7,531 bases of DNA from NCBI GenBank assembly GCA_028291445.1, contig JAQGIA010000551.1:1-7531 (forward strand). Direction: 5' to 3'. The number at the start of each line of letters is the position of its first letter. Position 1 is the stretch's first letter. Source of the DNA: Belnapia sp. Lineage in GTDB: Bacteria > Pseudomonadota > Alphaproteobacteria > Acetobacterales > Acetobacteraceae. Both the position numbers and the translations under genes were made by a program. Below, piece after piece: positions 1 through 6,211 of the stretch. Under the pieces are notes generated by a model that worked only from the letters and a program-made list of their open reading frames with translations, did not search any database and was not told where the DNA came from.

Positions 1-239
1 ACGAGGCGCATCGCTTCGCCATCACCACCCACCGCGCCGGCCGGTCCAAGGCGCTGACGCGGTCGGAGCTGGACGAAATTCCGGGCGTGGGGTCGGCGCT
101 GAAGCGCAAGTTGCTGAACCATTTCGGTTCGGCCCGCGGGGTGCGGAACGCGGCGCTGGAGGATCTGGCGAATGCGCCCGGGGTGGGGCCATCGGTGGCG
201 CGGAAGATCCATGGGCATTTCCACCCGGGCGGTGGCTGA
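1..239 (+). CDS. uvrC: UvrC, excinuclease ABC subunit C (3' end only)
   Basis: Only the last 78 codons are present; the gene begins outside the window, is read from base 3 and ends at TGA 237-239. UvrC is the nuclease subunit of UvrABC nucleotide excision repair and cuts on both sides of a DNA lesion. The visible part is the C-terminal tandem helix-hairpin-helix domain that binds DNA. The first hairpin contains [13 protein letters not shown] and the second [12 protein letters not shown], each with the Gly-x-Gly turn. The preceding [20 protein letters not shown] resembles the usual UvrC lead into this domain. The neighbour pgsA follows after 88 bases, an order common in alphaproteobacteria. 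The catalytic domains cannot be assessed here. The family assignment is secure because sequence and context agree. Confidence 0.93.
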   Translation, partial: EAHRFAITTHRAGRSKALTRSELDEIPGVGSALKRKLLNHFGSARGVRNAALEDLANAPGVGPSVARKIHGHFHPGGG

Positions 240-327
240 CCCCCTTCCGGCTGCCCCCCGGCGTAACCCCGGGCTCACGCCACCGAGGCTTGCCCCGCCG
301 CGGCCAACCCGCCATGACTGCGCCCGC

Positions 328-960
328 ATGCCAACCGATCTGCCGAACCTCCTCACGCTGTCGCGTATCGCCGCCATTCCGCTGCTGGTGGCGCTGGTCG
401 CGCTGCGCACCCCCTGGGGAGATGCGGCGGCCTGCTTCGTCTTTTCCATCGCCGCCATCACCGATTATTTCGACGGCAAGATCGCCCGCCAGCGGCAGAC
501 GGTTTCCGGCCTCGGCCGCATGCTGGACCCGATCGCCGACAAACTGCTGGTTGCCGCCGCGCTGATGCTGCTGGCCGGGCTCGGCCGGCTGCCGGGCCTT
601 TCGCTCTATCCCGCAATCCTCATCATGCTGCGGGAAATCCTGGTCTCCGGCCTCCGGGAATACCTGGCGGAGCTGCGCATCGGCCTGCCCGTCACCAGGC
701 TCGCCAAGTGGAAGACCGGTTTCCAGATGGGCGCCCTCGGCACGCTGCTGGCCGGCGAAACCGGGGCGGCGGTGCTGCATCTTTCTTTCCTGCCGGTCGC
801 CCTGATCGGCGAGGCCATGCTCTGGACTGCCGCCGCGCTCACTTTGCTGACCGGCTGGGACTACCTGACCGCCGGGCTGCGCCACGCCGGCCGCAACACG
901 CCGCCGGCGCCGCGCGCACCCGCGGCGGAACGCCGGCCGGGCAGCCTCGGCCAGCCCTGA
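328..960 (+). CDS. pgsA: CDP-diacylglycerol-glycerol-3-phosphate 3-phosphatidyltransferase
   Basis: This is an integral membrane enzyme of 210 residues. It transfers the phosphatidyl group from CDP-diacylglycerol to glycerol-3-phosphate, giving phosphatidylglycerol phosphate, the committed step to phosphatidylglycerol and cardiolipin. The full CDP-alcohol phosphotransferase signature is present: DG at 49-50, AR at 53-54, G63, D67 and D71, with D46 ahead of it, so all four metal-binding aspartates are in place. The N-terminus MPTDLPNLLTLSRI is typical of PgsA, which is why ATG 328 is chosen; the frame stays open upstream to 172, but that part overlaps uvrC and does not look like the family. 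Several hydrophobic segments follow (about 15-27, 33-46, 73-88, 91-105, 134-150, 153-175). The tail after residue 186 is Pro/Ala/Arg-rich and probably cytosolic. No strong Shine-Dalgarno precedes the ATG. Confidence 0.95.
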   Translation: MPTDLPNLLTLSRIAAIPLLVALVALRTPWGDAAACFVFSIAAITDYFDGKIARQRQTVSGLGRMLDPIADKLLVAAALMLLAGLGRLPGLSLYPAILIMLREILVSGLREYLAELRIGLPVTRLAKWKTGFQMGALGTLLAGETGAAVLHLSFLPVALIGEAMLWTAAALTLLTGWDYLTAGLRHAGRNTPPAPRAPAAERRPGSLGQP

Positions 961-993
961 GCGGCGGCCCGCGTCCCCTCGCCCACGTCCCCC

Positions 994-1022
994 TTGAGAG
1001 CAGGGGCCGCAAGGCGCATCTT
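994..1022 (+). promoter_or_regulatory. Possible sigma-70-type promoter for the lipoprotein gene
   Basis: A TTGAGA box (994-999, five of six matches to TTGACA) lies 17 bases from CATCTT (1017-1022, only three of six matches to TATAAT). It sits in the 122-base gap between pgsA and the lipoprotein gene, the longest gap in the + strand run. A short inverted repeat, GCATC/GATGC with a 3-base loop, follows at 1042-1054. The -10 match is poor, so this is only a candidate for separate expression of the lipoprotein and the moa genes. Confidence 0.25.
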
Positions 1023-1071
1023 CACGCCAAACCCCCGCCGCGCATCGCCGATGCTCGGCCCTCGGGACGAC

Positions 1072-1076
1072 AGGAG
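1072..1076 (+). promoter_or_regulatory. Shine-Dalgarno AGGAG of the lipoprotein gene
   Basis: AGGAG lies 6 bases before ATG 1083. It is the clearest ribosome binding site on the + strand and fixes the start against the internal ATGs at codons 9 and 10. Confidence 0.75.
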
Positions 1077-1082
1077 TTGGCC

Positions 1083-1781
1083 ATGCGACGGATTGGCGGT
1101 TCGGCGATGATGTTCGGCTTGGCCGCGCTGCTCAGCGGCTGCGGCTGGGCGGGCGACGCCAGCTACGGGGTAGCCAACGGCATCGCCACCGTGGGCGACA
1201 AGGTCGGCGCGCCCTGGGGCGGCATGGTCGCCAAGGACCCGGAGCCGAGCGACACCATTGCCCGCATCCAGGGCAGCCGGCCGCCGGCCGCGCCGCAGCT
1301 CGCCAGCCTGCAGGTCGAGCCAGGCAATGTCTGGCCGGCGCAGGAAGGCCCCCGCGCCACCCTGGCCAATCCGGATGCAGCGATGCGCAACATCCCGAAC
1401 TACCGCCCCGGCGAGCTGGATCGCATGTCCGCCCCGGCCGGGCGCTCCAGCTGGCAGCCGGAGGATCCGCCGGCGGTGCGGCCGATGCCGCCCGGCCTCA
1501 GCGGCAGCAGCTCCCCGCCGCCGCCGCCGATCCGTTCGATGGAACCGGCCAGCCAGCAGGTAGTCCCCCCCTTCCAGCCGCAATACGGCGGCAGCGCCCC
1601 GCGCGCCGATGGCCGGGTGGTGCAGACCCCGCGCGGCCCGGTCACCACCACCGGCGGCAACGACCGGATCCAGACCTACCAGGTGCCCGGCGGCGGCACC
1701 GGCACCATCCACAACGATGGCGCCACCACCACCATCATCGGCCCGAACGGCCAGGTGCAGACCATGCCCACCCCGCGCTGA
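1083..1781 (+). CDS. Proline-rich lipoprotein of unknown function
   Basis: The product has 232 residues. A short positively charged start (MRRIGG) is followed by a hydrophobic segment and the lipobox LSGC at 17-20, so Cys20 should be lipidated after signal peptidase II cleavage and the mature protein anchored to a membrane. The rest is low-complexity and rich in Pro, Gly, Ser and Gln, with no catalytic motif seen. A Pro run lies near residues 143-147. The C-terminal 55 residues are Gly/Thr-rich (VTTTGGND, GGGTGTIHNDG, IIGPNGQVQT). The middle is probably disordered, perhaps spanning the periplasm, but that is inference. The gene lies between pgsA and moaD and ends 25 bases before moaD; nothing in it suggests a role in either pathway. 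I do not recognise a named family. The lipoprotein call is secure; function is unknown. Confidence 0.85.
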   Translation: MRRIGGSAMMFGLAALLSGCGWAGDASYGVANGIATVGDKVGAPWGGMVAKDPEPSDTIARIQGSRPPAAPQLASLQVEPGNVWPAQEGPRATLANPDAAMRNIPNYRPGELDRMSAPAGRSSWQPEDPPAVRPMPPGLSGSSSPPPPPIRSMEPASQQVVPPFQPQYGGSAPRADGRVVQTPRGPVTTTGGNDRIQTYQVPGGGTGTIHNDGATTTIIGPNGQVQTMPTPR

Positions 1782-1806
1782 GCGGACGGCGATCGGAACC
1801 ACGAAG

Positions 1807-2058
1807 ATGCGCGTGCTGTATTTCGCCTGGGTCCGGCAGAAGATCGGCTTGGGGGAGGAAGTGATCTCGCCCCCGCCCGAGGTGCGCGACATCGCCGGGC
1901 TGGTCGCCTGGCTGAGCACCCGCAGCCCCGGCCATGCCGCGGCCTTCGCCAACGCCCGTACCATACGCGCCGCGGTGAACCAGGATTTCGCCACCCCCGA
2001 CCATGCCGTCGCCCCGGGCGACGAGATCGCCTTCTTCCCGCCGGTGACCGGTGGCTGA
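1807..2058 (+). CDS. moaD: Molybdopterin synthase small subunit, sulfur carrier MoaD
   Basis: This 83-residue protein has the beta-grasp (ubiquitin-like) fold of MoaD. It carries sulfur as a C-terminal thiocarboxylate and donates it, within the MoaD-MoaE complex, to cyclic pyranopterin monophosphate to make the dithiolene of molybdopterin. Visible family features are the start MRVLYFAWVRQKIG, the stretch AAVNQDFATPD, the segment VAPGDEIAFFPPVTGG, and the obligatory Gly-Gly C-terminus (82-83). Length is typical. ATG 1807 is preferred because the frame upstream runs into the lipoprotein gene. There is no strong Shine-Dalgarno, only a GGAA about 10 bases upstream. The stop overlaps the proposed GTG start of moaE by 8 bases, consistent with coupled, stoichiometric synthesis of the two subunits. 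Confidence 0.95.
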   Translation: MRVLYFAWVRQKIGLGEEVISPPPEVRDIAGLVAWLSTRSPGHAAAFANARTIRAAVNQDFATPDHAVAPGDEIAFFPPVTGG

Positions 2059-2530
2059 CCGTCCCATGATCACCCCCACCATCCGGGTGCAGGAAGCCGG
2101 CTTCGACCTCGGCGTGGAATCGGCGCGGCTGACCGCGGGGCGCCAGGATATCGGCGGCCTCGCCAGCTTCGTCGGTCTCTGCCGGGCGGATGACGGGCTG
2201 GCGGCGCTGGTGCTCGAGCATTATCCCGGCATGACCGAGGCCGCCATCGGCCGCATCGCCGCCGAGGCCTGCGCCCGCTGGCCGCTTTCGGGCTGCACCG
2301 TGATCCATCGCATCGGCCGCATCGCCCCGGGCGAGCCCATCGTGCTGGTGCTGACCGCCTCCTCCCATCGCGCCGCGTCGCTCGAGGCCTGCGCCTTCCT
2401 GATCGACTGGCTGAAGACCGGCGCCCCCTTCTGGAAGCGCGAGGAATTCGCCGACGGCACCAGCCGCTGGGTCGAGGCCAAGGCGGCCGACGATGCCGCC
2501 ACGGCGCGCTGGGCTGGAAGCGTATTGTGA
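2051..2530 (+). CDS. moaE: Molybdopterin synthase catalytic subunit MoaE
   Basis: This is the large, catalytic subunit of molybdopterin synthase, active in the cytosol as a MoaD2-MoaE2 heterotetramer. Family landmarks are FVGLCRADDG (40-49), LVLEHYPGM (53-61), HRIGRIAPGEP (86-96), SSHRAASLEA (104-113) and LKTGAPFWKRE (121-131). H106, R107, K122 and K129 match conserved positions; the two lysines correspond to the catalytic and substrate-contact lysines known from E. coli MoaE. WVEAK follows as usual. Two starts are possible: GTG 2051, used here (159 residues, overlapping moaD by 8 bases), or ATG 2066 (154 residues). The homologous region begins at about residue 11, so either fits. The stop TGA overlaps the next start as GTGA. 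Confidence 0.94.
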   Translation: MADRPMITPTIRVQEAGFDLGVESARLTAGRQDIGGLASFVGLCRADDGLAALVLEHYPGMTEAAIGRIAAEACARWPLSGCTVIHRIGRIAPGEPIVLVLTASSHRAASLEACAFLIDWLKTGAPFWKREEFADGTSRWVEAKAADDAATARWAGSVL

Positions 2531-2892
2531 CGCTTGGCCCGCTGGCCAGGCTGGAACTGCCCTGCCACGACCCGCAGCGGCAGCGGGACTTCTTCGGCCG
2601 CATCCTCGGCCTGCATTCGCTGGATCCCGGCCCGGGGCTCCGCTTCGCCCTCGGCGGGGTCGAGTTGGTGCTGCGCCAGCGCGGCGACGTGCTGTTCCCG
2701 GCCGGGCGCGGCGAGGCCGGTATGTTGCTCGCCTTCCCGGTGGCGGAGGCGGAGCTGGACCGCTGGTACCGCCGCATGCTGACCGCCCGCGTCGCCGTGC
2801 TGGATGCGCCGGGGCCGGGCGGCACGCCGCCGCGCCTGCTGCGGATCGCCGATCCGGAGGGCAACGTGGTCGAGCTCTTCGCCAGCGCGTGA
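2527..2892 (+). CDS. VOC / glyoxalase-bleomycin-resistance fold protein
   Basis: This 121-residue protein looks like a single vicinal-oxygen-chelate domain made of two beta-alpha-beta-beta-beta modules. Module 1 runs from LARLELPCHDPQRQRDFF through GLRFALGGVELVL. Module 2 begins about residue 66 (GMLLAFPVAEAELDRWY) and ends IADPEGNVVELF. The closing D-P-x-G-N-x-x-E motif is characteristic and E116 would be a metal ligand. The first-strand position often held by His is here in LELPCHD, so a canonical metal site is uncertain; H14 is the nearest histidine. Substrate is unknown; related folds include glyoxalase I, ring-cleaving dioxygenases and antibiotic-binding proteins. GTG 2527 is chosen because GGAAG at 2516-2520 lies 6 bases upstream and the GTG overlaps the moaE stop by 4 bases. 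The stop likewise overlaps the next gene. Confidence 0.85.
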   Translation: MTLGPLARLELPCHDPQRQRDFFGRILGLHSLDPGPGLRFALGGVELVLRQRGDVLFPAGRGEAGMLLAFPVAEAELDRWYRRMLTARVAVLDAPGPGGTPPRLLRIADPEGNVVELFASA

Positions 2893-4268
2893 GCATCCTG
2901 CTGGGCGGCCTGCTGCTGCTCTGGCCAGCGCTGCTGAACCATTATCCGCTGGTCTTCAGCGATACCGGCGCCTTCCTCGCCCAGACCATCGAGGGCGCGG
3001 CCATCTGGGACAAGTCGCTGGCCTATGGGCCGGCGCTGCACCTGCTGCATTGGTGCTTCAGCCTCTGGCTGCCGGCGCTGGCCCAGGTGCTGCTGGTTTC
3101 CTGGCTGGTCTGGCTGGTCGAGCGTACCTGCCTTTCCCCGGCGCGGACCCGCACCGCCGCCCTGCGCCACCTGGCGATCTGCGCCGGCCTCGCCGCCGGC
3201 ACCGCGGCGCCCTGGTTCGCCAGCCAGCTCATGCCGGATATCCTGGCGCCGGCGCTGGTCCTGGCGCTCGCCCTGCTGGGCTTCGCCGCGGCCCGCCTGT
3301 CGCACCGGGAGGTCCGCGCCCTGCAAGCGGTGGCGACGCTCGCCATTGCCGCGCATCTGTCGCATCTGCCGCTGGCGGCGGCGCTGCTGCTGCTGGTCTT
3401 CGCCCTGCGGCGGCGCTGGCGTCCCGTCTGGCGCTGCGCCGCGCCGTTGCTGCTGGCGACAGCGCTGCTGGCAGGCACCAACCTCGCTAGCCAGGGCCGC
3501 TTCGCCGTCTCCCCCTACGGCGCCGTCTTCGCCCTGGCCCGGCTGGTCGCCGATGGCCCGGCGGCGCGGACCATCGCCGCCCGCTGCCCGGATGCGGGCT
3601 GGCACCTCTGCCGCTGGGCGGGGCGGCTGCCAGCGGATTCGGATACCTTCCTATGGTCCGGCGACGGCCCGGTCTGGGCACCCCGGCTGGATGATGCGCG
3701 GCCCGGCGGGCCGATCAGCCTGGCGCCCGAGGCCGGTGCCATCCTGGCGGAGACCCTGTGGCGGGAACCGCTCGGGGTGTTGCGCGCCGCCGCCGGCAAT
3801 GCCTGGGCACAGCTCGGTCGCGCCCGCGTCGGCGATACGCTGGGGCCGGAGAACCTCGCCGGATCGGTCGGCAAGCAATTGGCGCTGGGCTTCCCAGCGG
3901 CCGAGCAGGCGCGCTTCGCCGCCGGCCTCCAGGCACGCGGCCTGCTGCCGGCGGTGGCGGCACCCTTCCTGGCGCTGCACCCGCTGCTGCTGGCGCTGGG
4001 GGCGGCGGCGGCGCTGCTCGGCTGGCGCCGGGCGGCCCGGGCGGGGGATGCGCCGATGCTCGGGCTGGTGCTGGCGGTGCTGGTGGGCGTCACTGTCAAT
4101 GCCGCGGTCACCGGCGCGCTGTCCGGCCCGCACGACCGCTACCAGGCCCGCATCGCCTGGCTGCTGCCGCTGGCCGGGTTGCTGGCGCTCGGCGCCACGG
4201 CGGCGCGGCCTGTCGCCATCGCCACCACTTCGCCGCGCGACGAAATCGCCGCCGCGCCCGACGACTAG
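2889..4268 (+). CDS. Polytopic membrane protein of unknown function
   Basis: The product has 459 residues if it starts at GTG 2889, which overlaps the VOC gene stop as GTGA. The frame is open further upstream, but there it runs inside the VOC and moaE genes, and no ATG lies near this point. Hydrophobic stretches at about 2-15, 57-77, 94-109, 115-136, 146-171, 181-199, 355-378, 388-410 and 421-439 suggest about nine membrane spans, with a hydrophilic segment (203-352) that could be a periplasmic domain. Two motifs stand out: NHYPLVFSDTGAFL just after the first span, with an acidic residue (D25) in the first loop, and SGPHDRYQAR (412-421) entering the last span. An acidic first loop after TM1 in a many-span protein recalls GT-C glycosyltransferases, but that is inference and I do not recognise a named family. 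It is probably translated from the moaD-moaE-VOC transcript. Confidence 0.85.
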   Translation: MSILLGGLLLLWPALLNHYPLVFSDTGAFLAQTIEGAAIWDKSLAYGPALHLLHWCFSLWLPALAQVLLVSWLVWLVERTCLSPARTRTAALRHLAICAGLAAGTAAPWFASQLMPDILAPALVLALALLGFAAARLSHREVRALQAVATLAIAAHLSHLPLAAALLLLVFALRRRWRPVWRCAAPLLLATALLAGTNLASQGRFAVSPYGAVFALARLVADGPAARTIAARCPDAGWHLCRWAGRLPADSDTFLWSGDGPVWAPRLDDARPGGPISLAPEAGAILAETLWREPLGVLRAAAGNAWAQLGRARVGDTLGPENLAGSVGKQLALGFPAAEQARFAAGLQARGLLPAVAAPFLALHPLLLALGAAAALLGWRRAARAGDAPMLGLVLAVLVGVTVNAAVTGALSGPHDRYQARIAWLLPLAGLLALGATAARPVAIATTSPRDEIAAAPDD

Positions 4269-4277
4269 AACCGGCGC

Positions 4278-5027
4278 ATGCCCCCCATCGATCTTGCCGA
4301 TGCCGCCATGGTCATCGCCGCCTTCCTCCTCGCCGGTTTCGTCAAGGGCGTCGCCGGCTTCGGCCTGCCGACGGTGACCCTCGGCCTCCTCGCCCTCTCT
4401 CGGCCGCTGCCGGAAGCGATGGCGCTGATGCTGGTGCCGGCGCTGGCCACCAACATCTGGCAGGCGCTGGCCGGACCGGCGCTATGGGTGGTGCTGCGGC
4501 GGCTGTGGGGCTTCCTGCTCGCCTCCGGGCTCGGCGCCCTGGCCGGGACCGGCATCCTGGCGCGGTCGGATGCGGCGCTGCTCTCGGGCCTGCTCGGACT
4601 GCTGCTGGTGCTCTCGGCCGGGCTGGCGCTTACCGGCCGGCCGCTGCCGCCGCCGGGCCGGCGGGAGACCTGGGTCTCGCCGCTGATGGGCCTCGCCTCC
4701 GGCCTGCTGACCGGGATGACCGGCAGCTTCCTCATGCCGGCGGCGCCCTATTTCGCCGCGCTGCGCCTGCCGCCGCAGGAATTCATCCAGGGCTTCGGCC
4801 TCGGCGTGGTGGTGGCGACCGCGGCGCTGGCGGTGGGGCTGGCCGGCGGCGGGCTGCTGCCGGCGGAGATCGGGCTGGCCTCGCTGGCCGGGGTGGTGCC
4901 GGCCTTCTTCGGCATGGCGGCAGGGCAGCGGCTGCGGCACGGCCTGCCGGAGGCGCGGTTCCGCCAGATGGTGCAGGCGGGGCTCGGGCTGCTCGGCCTG
5001 TGGCTGACGCTGCGGGCCTTCCGCTGA
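4278..5027 (+). CDS. TauE/SafE-family anion (sulfite/organosulfonate) exporter
   Basis: This is a 249-residue inner-membrane protein of the TauE/SafE family, whose members are linked to export of sulfite, sulfoacetate or related organosulfur anions. The sequence is almost entirely hydrophobic, with about seven to eight spans. The family duplication is visible: GFVKGVAGFGLP at 20-31 in the first half, and GLASGLLTGMTGS at 138-150 followed by a Pro in the second. Length is typical (about 240-260). ATG 4278 is the first start after the previous stop and lies 9 bases from it, with no good Shine-Dalgarno, so expression probably depends on readthrough from the upstream membrane-protein gene. Substrate cannot be read from sequence. 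Sulfur handling by MoaD and a sulfite exporter in one run is a tempting link, but unsupported beyond proximity. It faces the dioxygenase gene convergently. Confidence 0.88.
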   Translation: MPPIDLADAAMVIAAFLLAGFVKGVAGFGLPTVTLGLLALSRPLPEAMALMLVPALATNIWQALAGPALWVVLRRLWGFLLASGLGALAGTGILARSDAALLSGLLGLLLVLSAGLALTGRPLPPPGRRETWVSPLMGLASGLLTGMTGSFLMPAAPYFAALRLPPQEFIQGFGLGVVVATAALAVGLAGGGLLPAEIGLASLAGVVPAFFGMAAGQRLRHGLPEARFRQMVQAGLGLLGLWLTLRAFR

Positions 5028-5071
5028 GCCGCGGTCGCTGGAGCCCGGCCGTCCGAAACGGAATCGCTGAA

Positions 5072-5106
5072 GGACGCAAAGTCACACGACAAAGCAGTAA
5101 GCTGGA
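5072..5106 (+). other. Segment with partial similarity to the cyclic-di-GMP-I riboswitch core
   Basis: In the convergent gap, GGACGCAAAG (5072-5081) is followed by GTC-ACAC-GAC, which can pair 3 by 3 around a 4-base loop. It is preceded by the mini-hairpin TCCG-AAA-CGGA (5052-5062). The string GGACGCAAAG next to a small GYC/GRC stem is a hallmark of the c-di-GMP-I (GEMM-I) aptamer core. However, the upstream GGGCAAACC-like part, the full second helix and the closing GGGUUACC-like end are not evident, and no + strand gene follows. It is noted as an unexplained resemblance, not a riboswitch call. Confidence 0.15.
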
Positions 5107-5111
5107 CCATG

Positions 5112-5144
5112 CGGCGCTTCTGTCAGCGCCGGTCATGATCCGGC
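5112..5144. terminator. Possible bidirectional terminator hairpin between convergent genes
   Basis: CGGCGCT (5112-5118) and AGCGCCG (5125-5131) form a perfect 7-base-pair stem with a 6-base loop. An alternative stem GCCGG/CCGGC (5128-5132 with 5140-5144) overlaps its 3' arm. The position, 85 bases after the TauE-family stop and just before the dioxygenase stop on the other strand, suits termination of both transcripts. No T-tract follows on either strand, so intrinsic termination is uncertain. Confidence 0.35.
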
Positions 5145-5147
5145 AGG

Positions 5148-6041
5148 CTACCCGGCCAGCAACAAGCGGTTGATGTAGCGATCGACCGCTGGCCGCGGGG
5201 TTACCGCCACGGGTTCGTAGCGGAAGGCGAAAACCGGCAGCAGCGAGTACTGCGCCTGCAGGATCAGCCTGGCCCGCCGGATGGGCACCATGCCCCGGTG
5301 GATGCCGTAGGTATCCGCCAGGAAGCTGGTCCCGGCCGGTCCGGTGACCGGGAGGGCGGCCCCGGCTCCATGCAGCAGGTCGATGTCCTGCCCCGTATAG
5401 GGCCGCGCGCGCAGCCGGGCGGCGGTAAGGTGCGAGCCCTTGACGAAGACATGCGGGCCGGCATCCAGGTCGACGTCGGTCAGGTAGACGAACAGCTTCA
5501 GGAAGCGCCAGTCATCGGGATCGCGGTGGTAGCGCTGCACCGCGCCGCCCGGCGACTCGGCCGGGAAGGACCAGCGGATGCCGAGGCTGGACAAGGTCGG
5601 GGTGCAGCCGAGGTACCGGGCGACCAGATCCAGCATGCCGGGGTCGTTGATCAGCCGCGTCACCGCCGGGCAGCGCAGCACCGTCGCCAGCGGATAGGCG
5701 GCAAGATGCGTCCCCGCCGGCACCGCATCGAGCCCGCATTGCGTGCCGTCGGGCAGGACCAGGGCCTCGCCGGCGAGATGCGCCATGATCTCCGCCACGA
5801 CCGCCGGCGGGGCGAGCCCCTCCATTCCGACCAGCCCATCCTGCCGCAGCCTGGCAAGCGTCGCGACGGCACTGGGCGCGGGCGGGCCGGGCGGCCGATG
5901 CCGCTGGCCGATCGCGGCCGCGATGCCGCGCGCCATGCCGCCGCGCAACCACGGCCAGACTGCCATGCGCTGGGCATAATACAGGGCTGCCCGGACCGGC
6001 TGGAATCCTGGGCCGAAATTCAATTGCGCATACCCATGCAT
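5148..6041 (-). CDS. Phytanoyl-CoA dioxygenase (PhyH)-like Fe(II)/2-oxoglutarate oxygenase
   Basis: This 297-residue, probably cytosolic protein has the double-stranded beta-helix signature of PhyH-type non-haem iron oxygenases, which couple 2-oxoglutarate decarboxylation to hydroxylation of a substrate. The facial triad is visible: H172 and D174 in YHRDPDDW, and H248 in YGIHRG. R258, ten residues later in RRARLI, is where the 2-oxoglutarate carboxylate would bind. LKLFVYLTDVDLDAGPHVFV and KGSH between them are typical PhyH strands. Residues 1-60 are less recognisable and basic (WLRGGMARG, QRHRPPG). The start at 6041 is chosen because GGAGG lies upstream at good spacing; an in-frame ATG at 6077 would add 12 residues but has a poorer site. 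The gene seems monocistronic. Substrate is unknown; bacterial homologues act on lipids, amino-acid derivatives or natural products, and no biosynthetic neighbours narrow this down. Confidence 0.86.
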   Translation of the reverse strand: MHGYAQLNFGPGFQPVRAALYYAQRMAVWPWLRGGMARGIAAAIGQRHRPPGPPAPSAVATLARLRQDGLVGMEGLAPPAVVAEIMAHLAGEALVLPDGTQCGLDAVPAGTHLAAYPLATVLRCPAVTRLINDPGMLDLVARYLGCTPTLSSLGIRWSFPAESPGGAVQRYHRDPDDWRFLKLFVYLTDVDLDAGPHVFVKGSHLTAARLRARPYTGQDIDLLHGAGAALPVTGPAGTSFLADTYGIHRGMVPIRRARLILQAQYSLLPVFAFRYEPVAVTPRPAVDRYINRLLLAG

Positions 6042-6049
6042 GACAGTGC

Positions 6050-6054
6050 CCTCC
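6050..6054 (-). promoter_or_regulatory. Shine-Dalgarno GGAGG of the PhyH-like gene
   Basis: On the - strand GGAGG lies about 8 bases before the ATG at 6041. This strong site decides between the 6041 start and the longer alternative at 6077. Confidence 0.75.
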
Positions 6055-6133
6055 GCTGCGCGCTGGCAAGACCGCATCGGCAGGGTTCATCCTTCTCCGG
6101 AACCGACCCGCGGCACGACAACATCGAAGTTTT

Positions 6134-6161
6134 ATCATTTTTGCATCAATGTCGCCATCAA
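6134..6161 (-). promoter_or_regulatory. Possible promoter of the PhyH-like gene in an A+T-rich island
   Basis: The 170-base gap between the exporter stop and the PhyH-like start contains a conspicuous A+T-rich island (about 6118-6165) in an otherwise very GC-rich window. On the - strand it offers TTGATG (6156-6161) and AATGAT (6134-6139) separated by 16 bases, each four of six matches to the sigma-70 consensus. TTGATG recurs at 6144-6149. Transcription from here would leave a leader of about 85 bases. The exact boxes are uncertain; that this island drives the gene is the more reliable part. A 10-base palindrome, CGAAGCTTCG, lies at 6189-6198. Confidence 0.4.
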
Positions 6162-6211
6162 AACCAACGGAGGCTCCTTGCCCCTGGCCGAAGCTTCGCC
6201 TTGCCCGGGCG

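Noticed and set aside
257..273. CCCGG/CCGGG hairpin after uvrC as a terminator
   Set aside because: There are only five pairs around a 7-base loop and no T-tract. Such short GC stems are expected by chance at this composition, and pgsA follows closely in the usual order.
861..1994. 377-codon - strand frame opposite the lipoprotein gene
   Set aside because: It is Gly/Ala/Arg-rich without a recognisable motif, and the + strand has a lipobox, a ribosome binding site and MoaD.
2070..3605. 511-codon open frame on the - strand, opposite moaE, VOC and the membrane protein
   Set aside because: The translation is Gln/Arg/Pro-rich low complexity without any domain. It lies opposite three well-supported genes and is a by-product of high GC, which makes stops rare.
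3960..4030. Repeats of CTGCTG and GCGGCG as a tandem repeat
   Set aside because: These are codon-biased runs for Leu and Ala within a membrane span, with no fixed repeat unit.
3758..5173. 471-codon + strand frame overlapping the membrane protein and TauE-type genes
   Set aside because: It is dominated by Gly/Ala/Arg runs, with no family features. The other frames in the same place encode coherent membrane proteins.
6165..6211. Intrinsic terminator after the exporter gene on the - strand
   Set aside because: A TTGGTTTT stretch occurs, but the preceding GGAG/CTCC repeat has a one-base spacer and cannot form a normal hairpin. No convincing stem was found.
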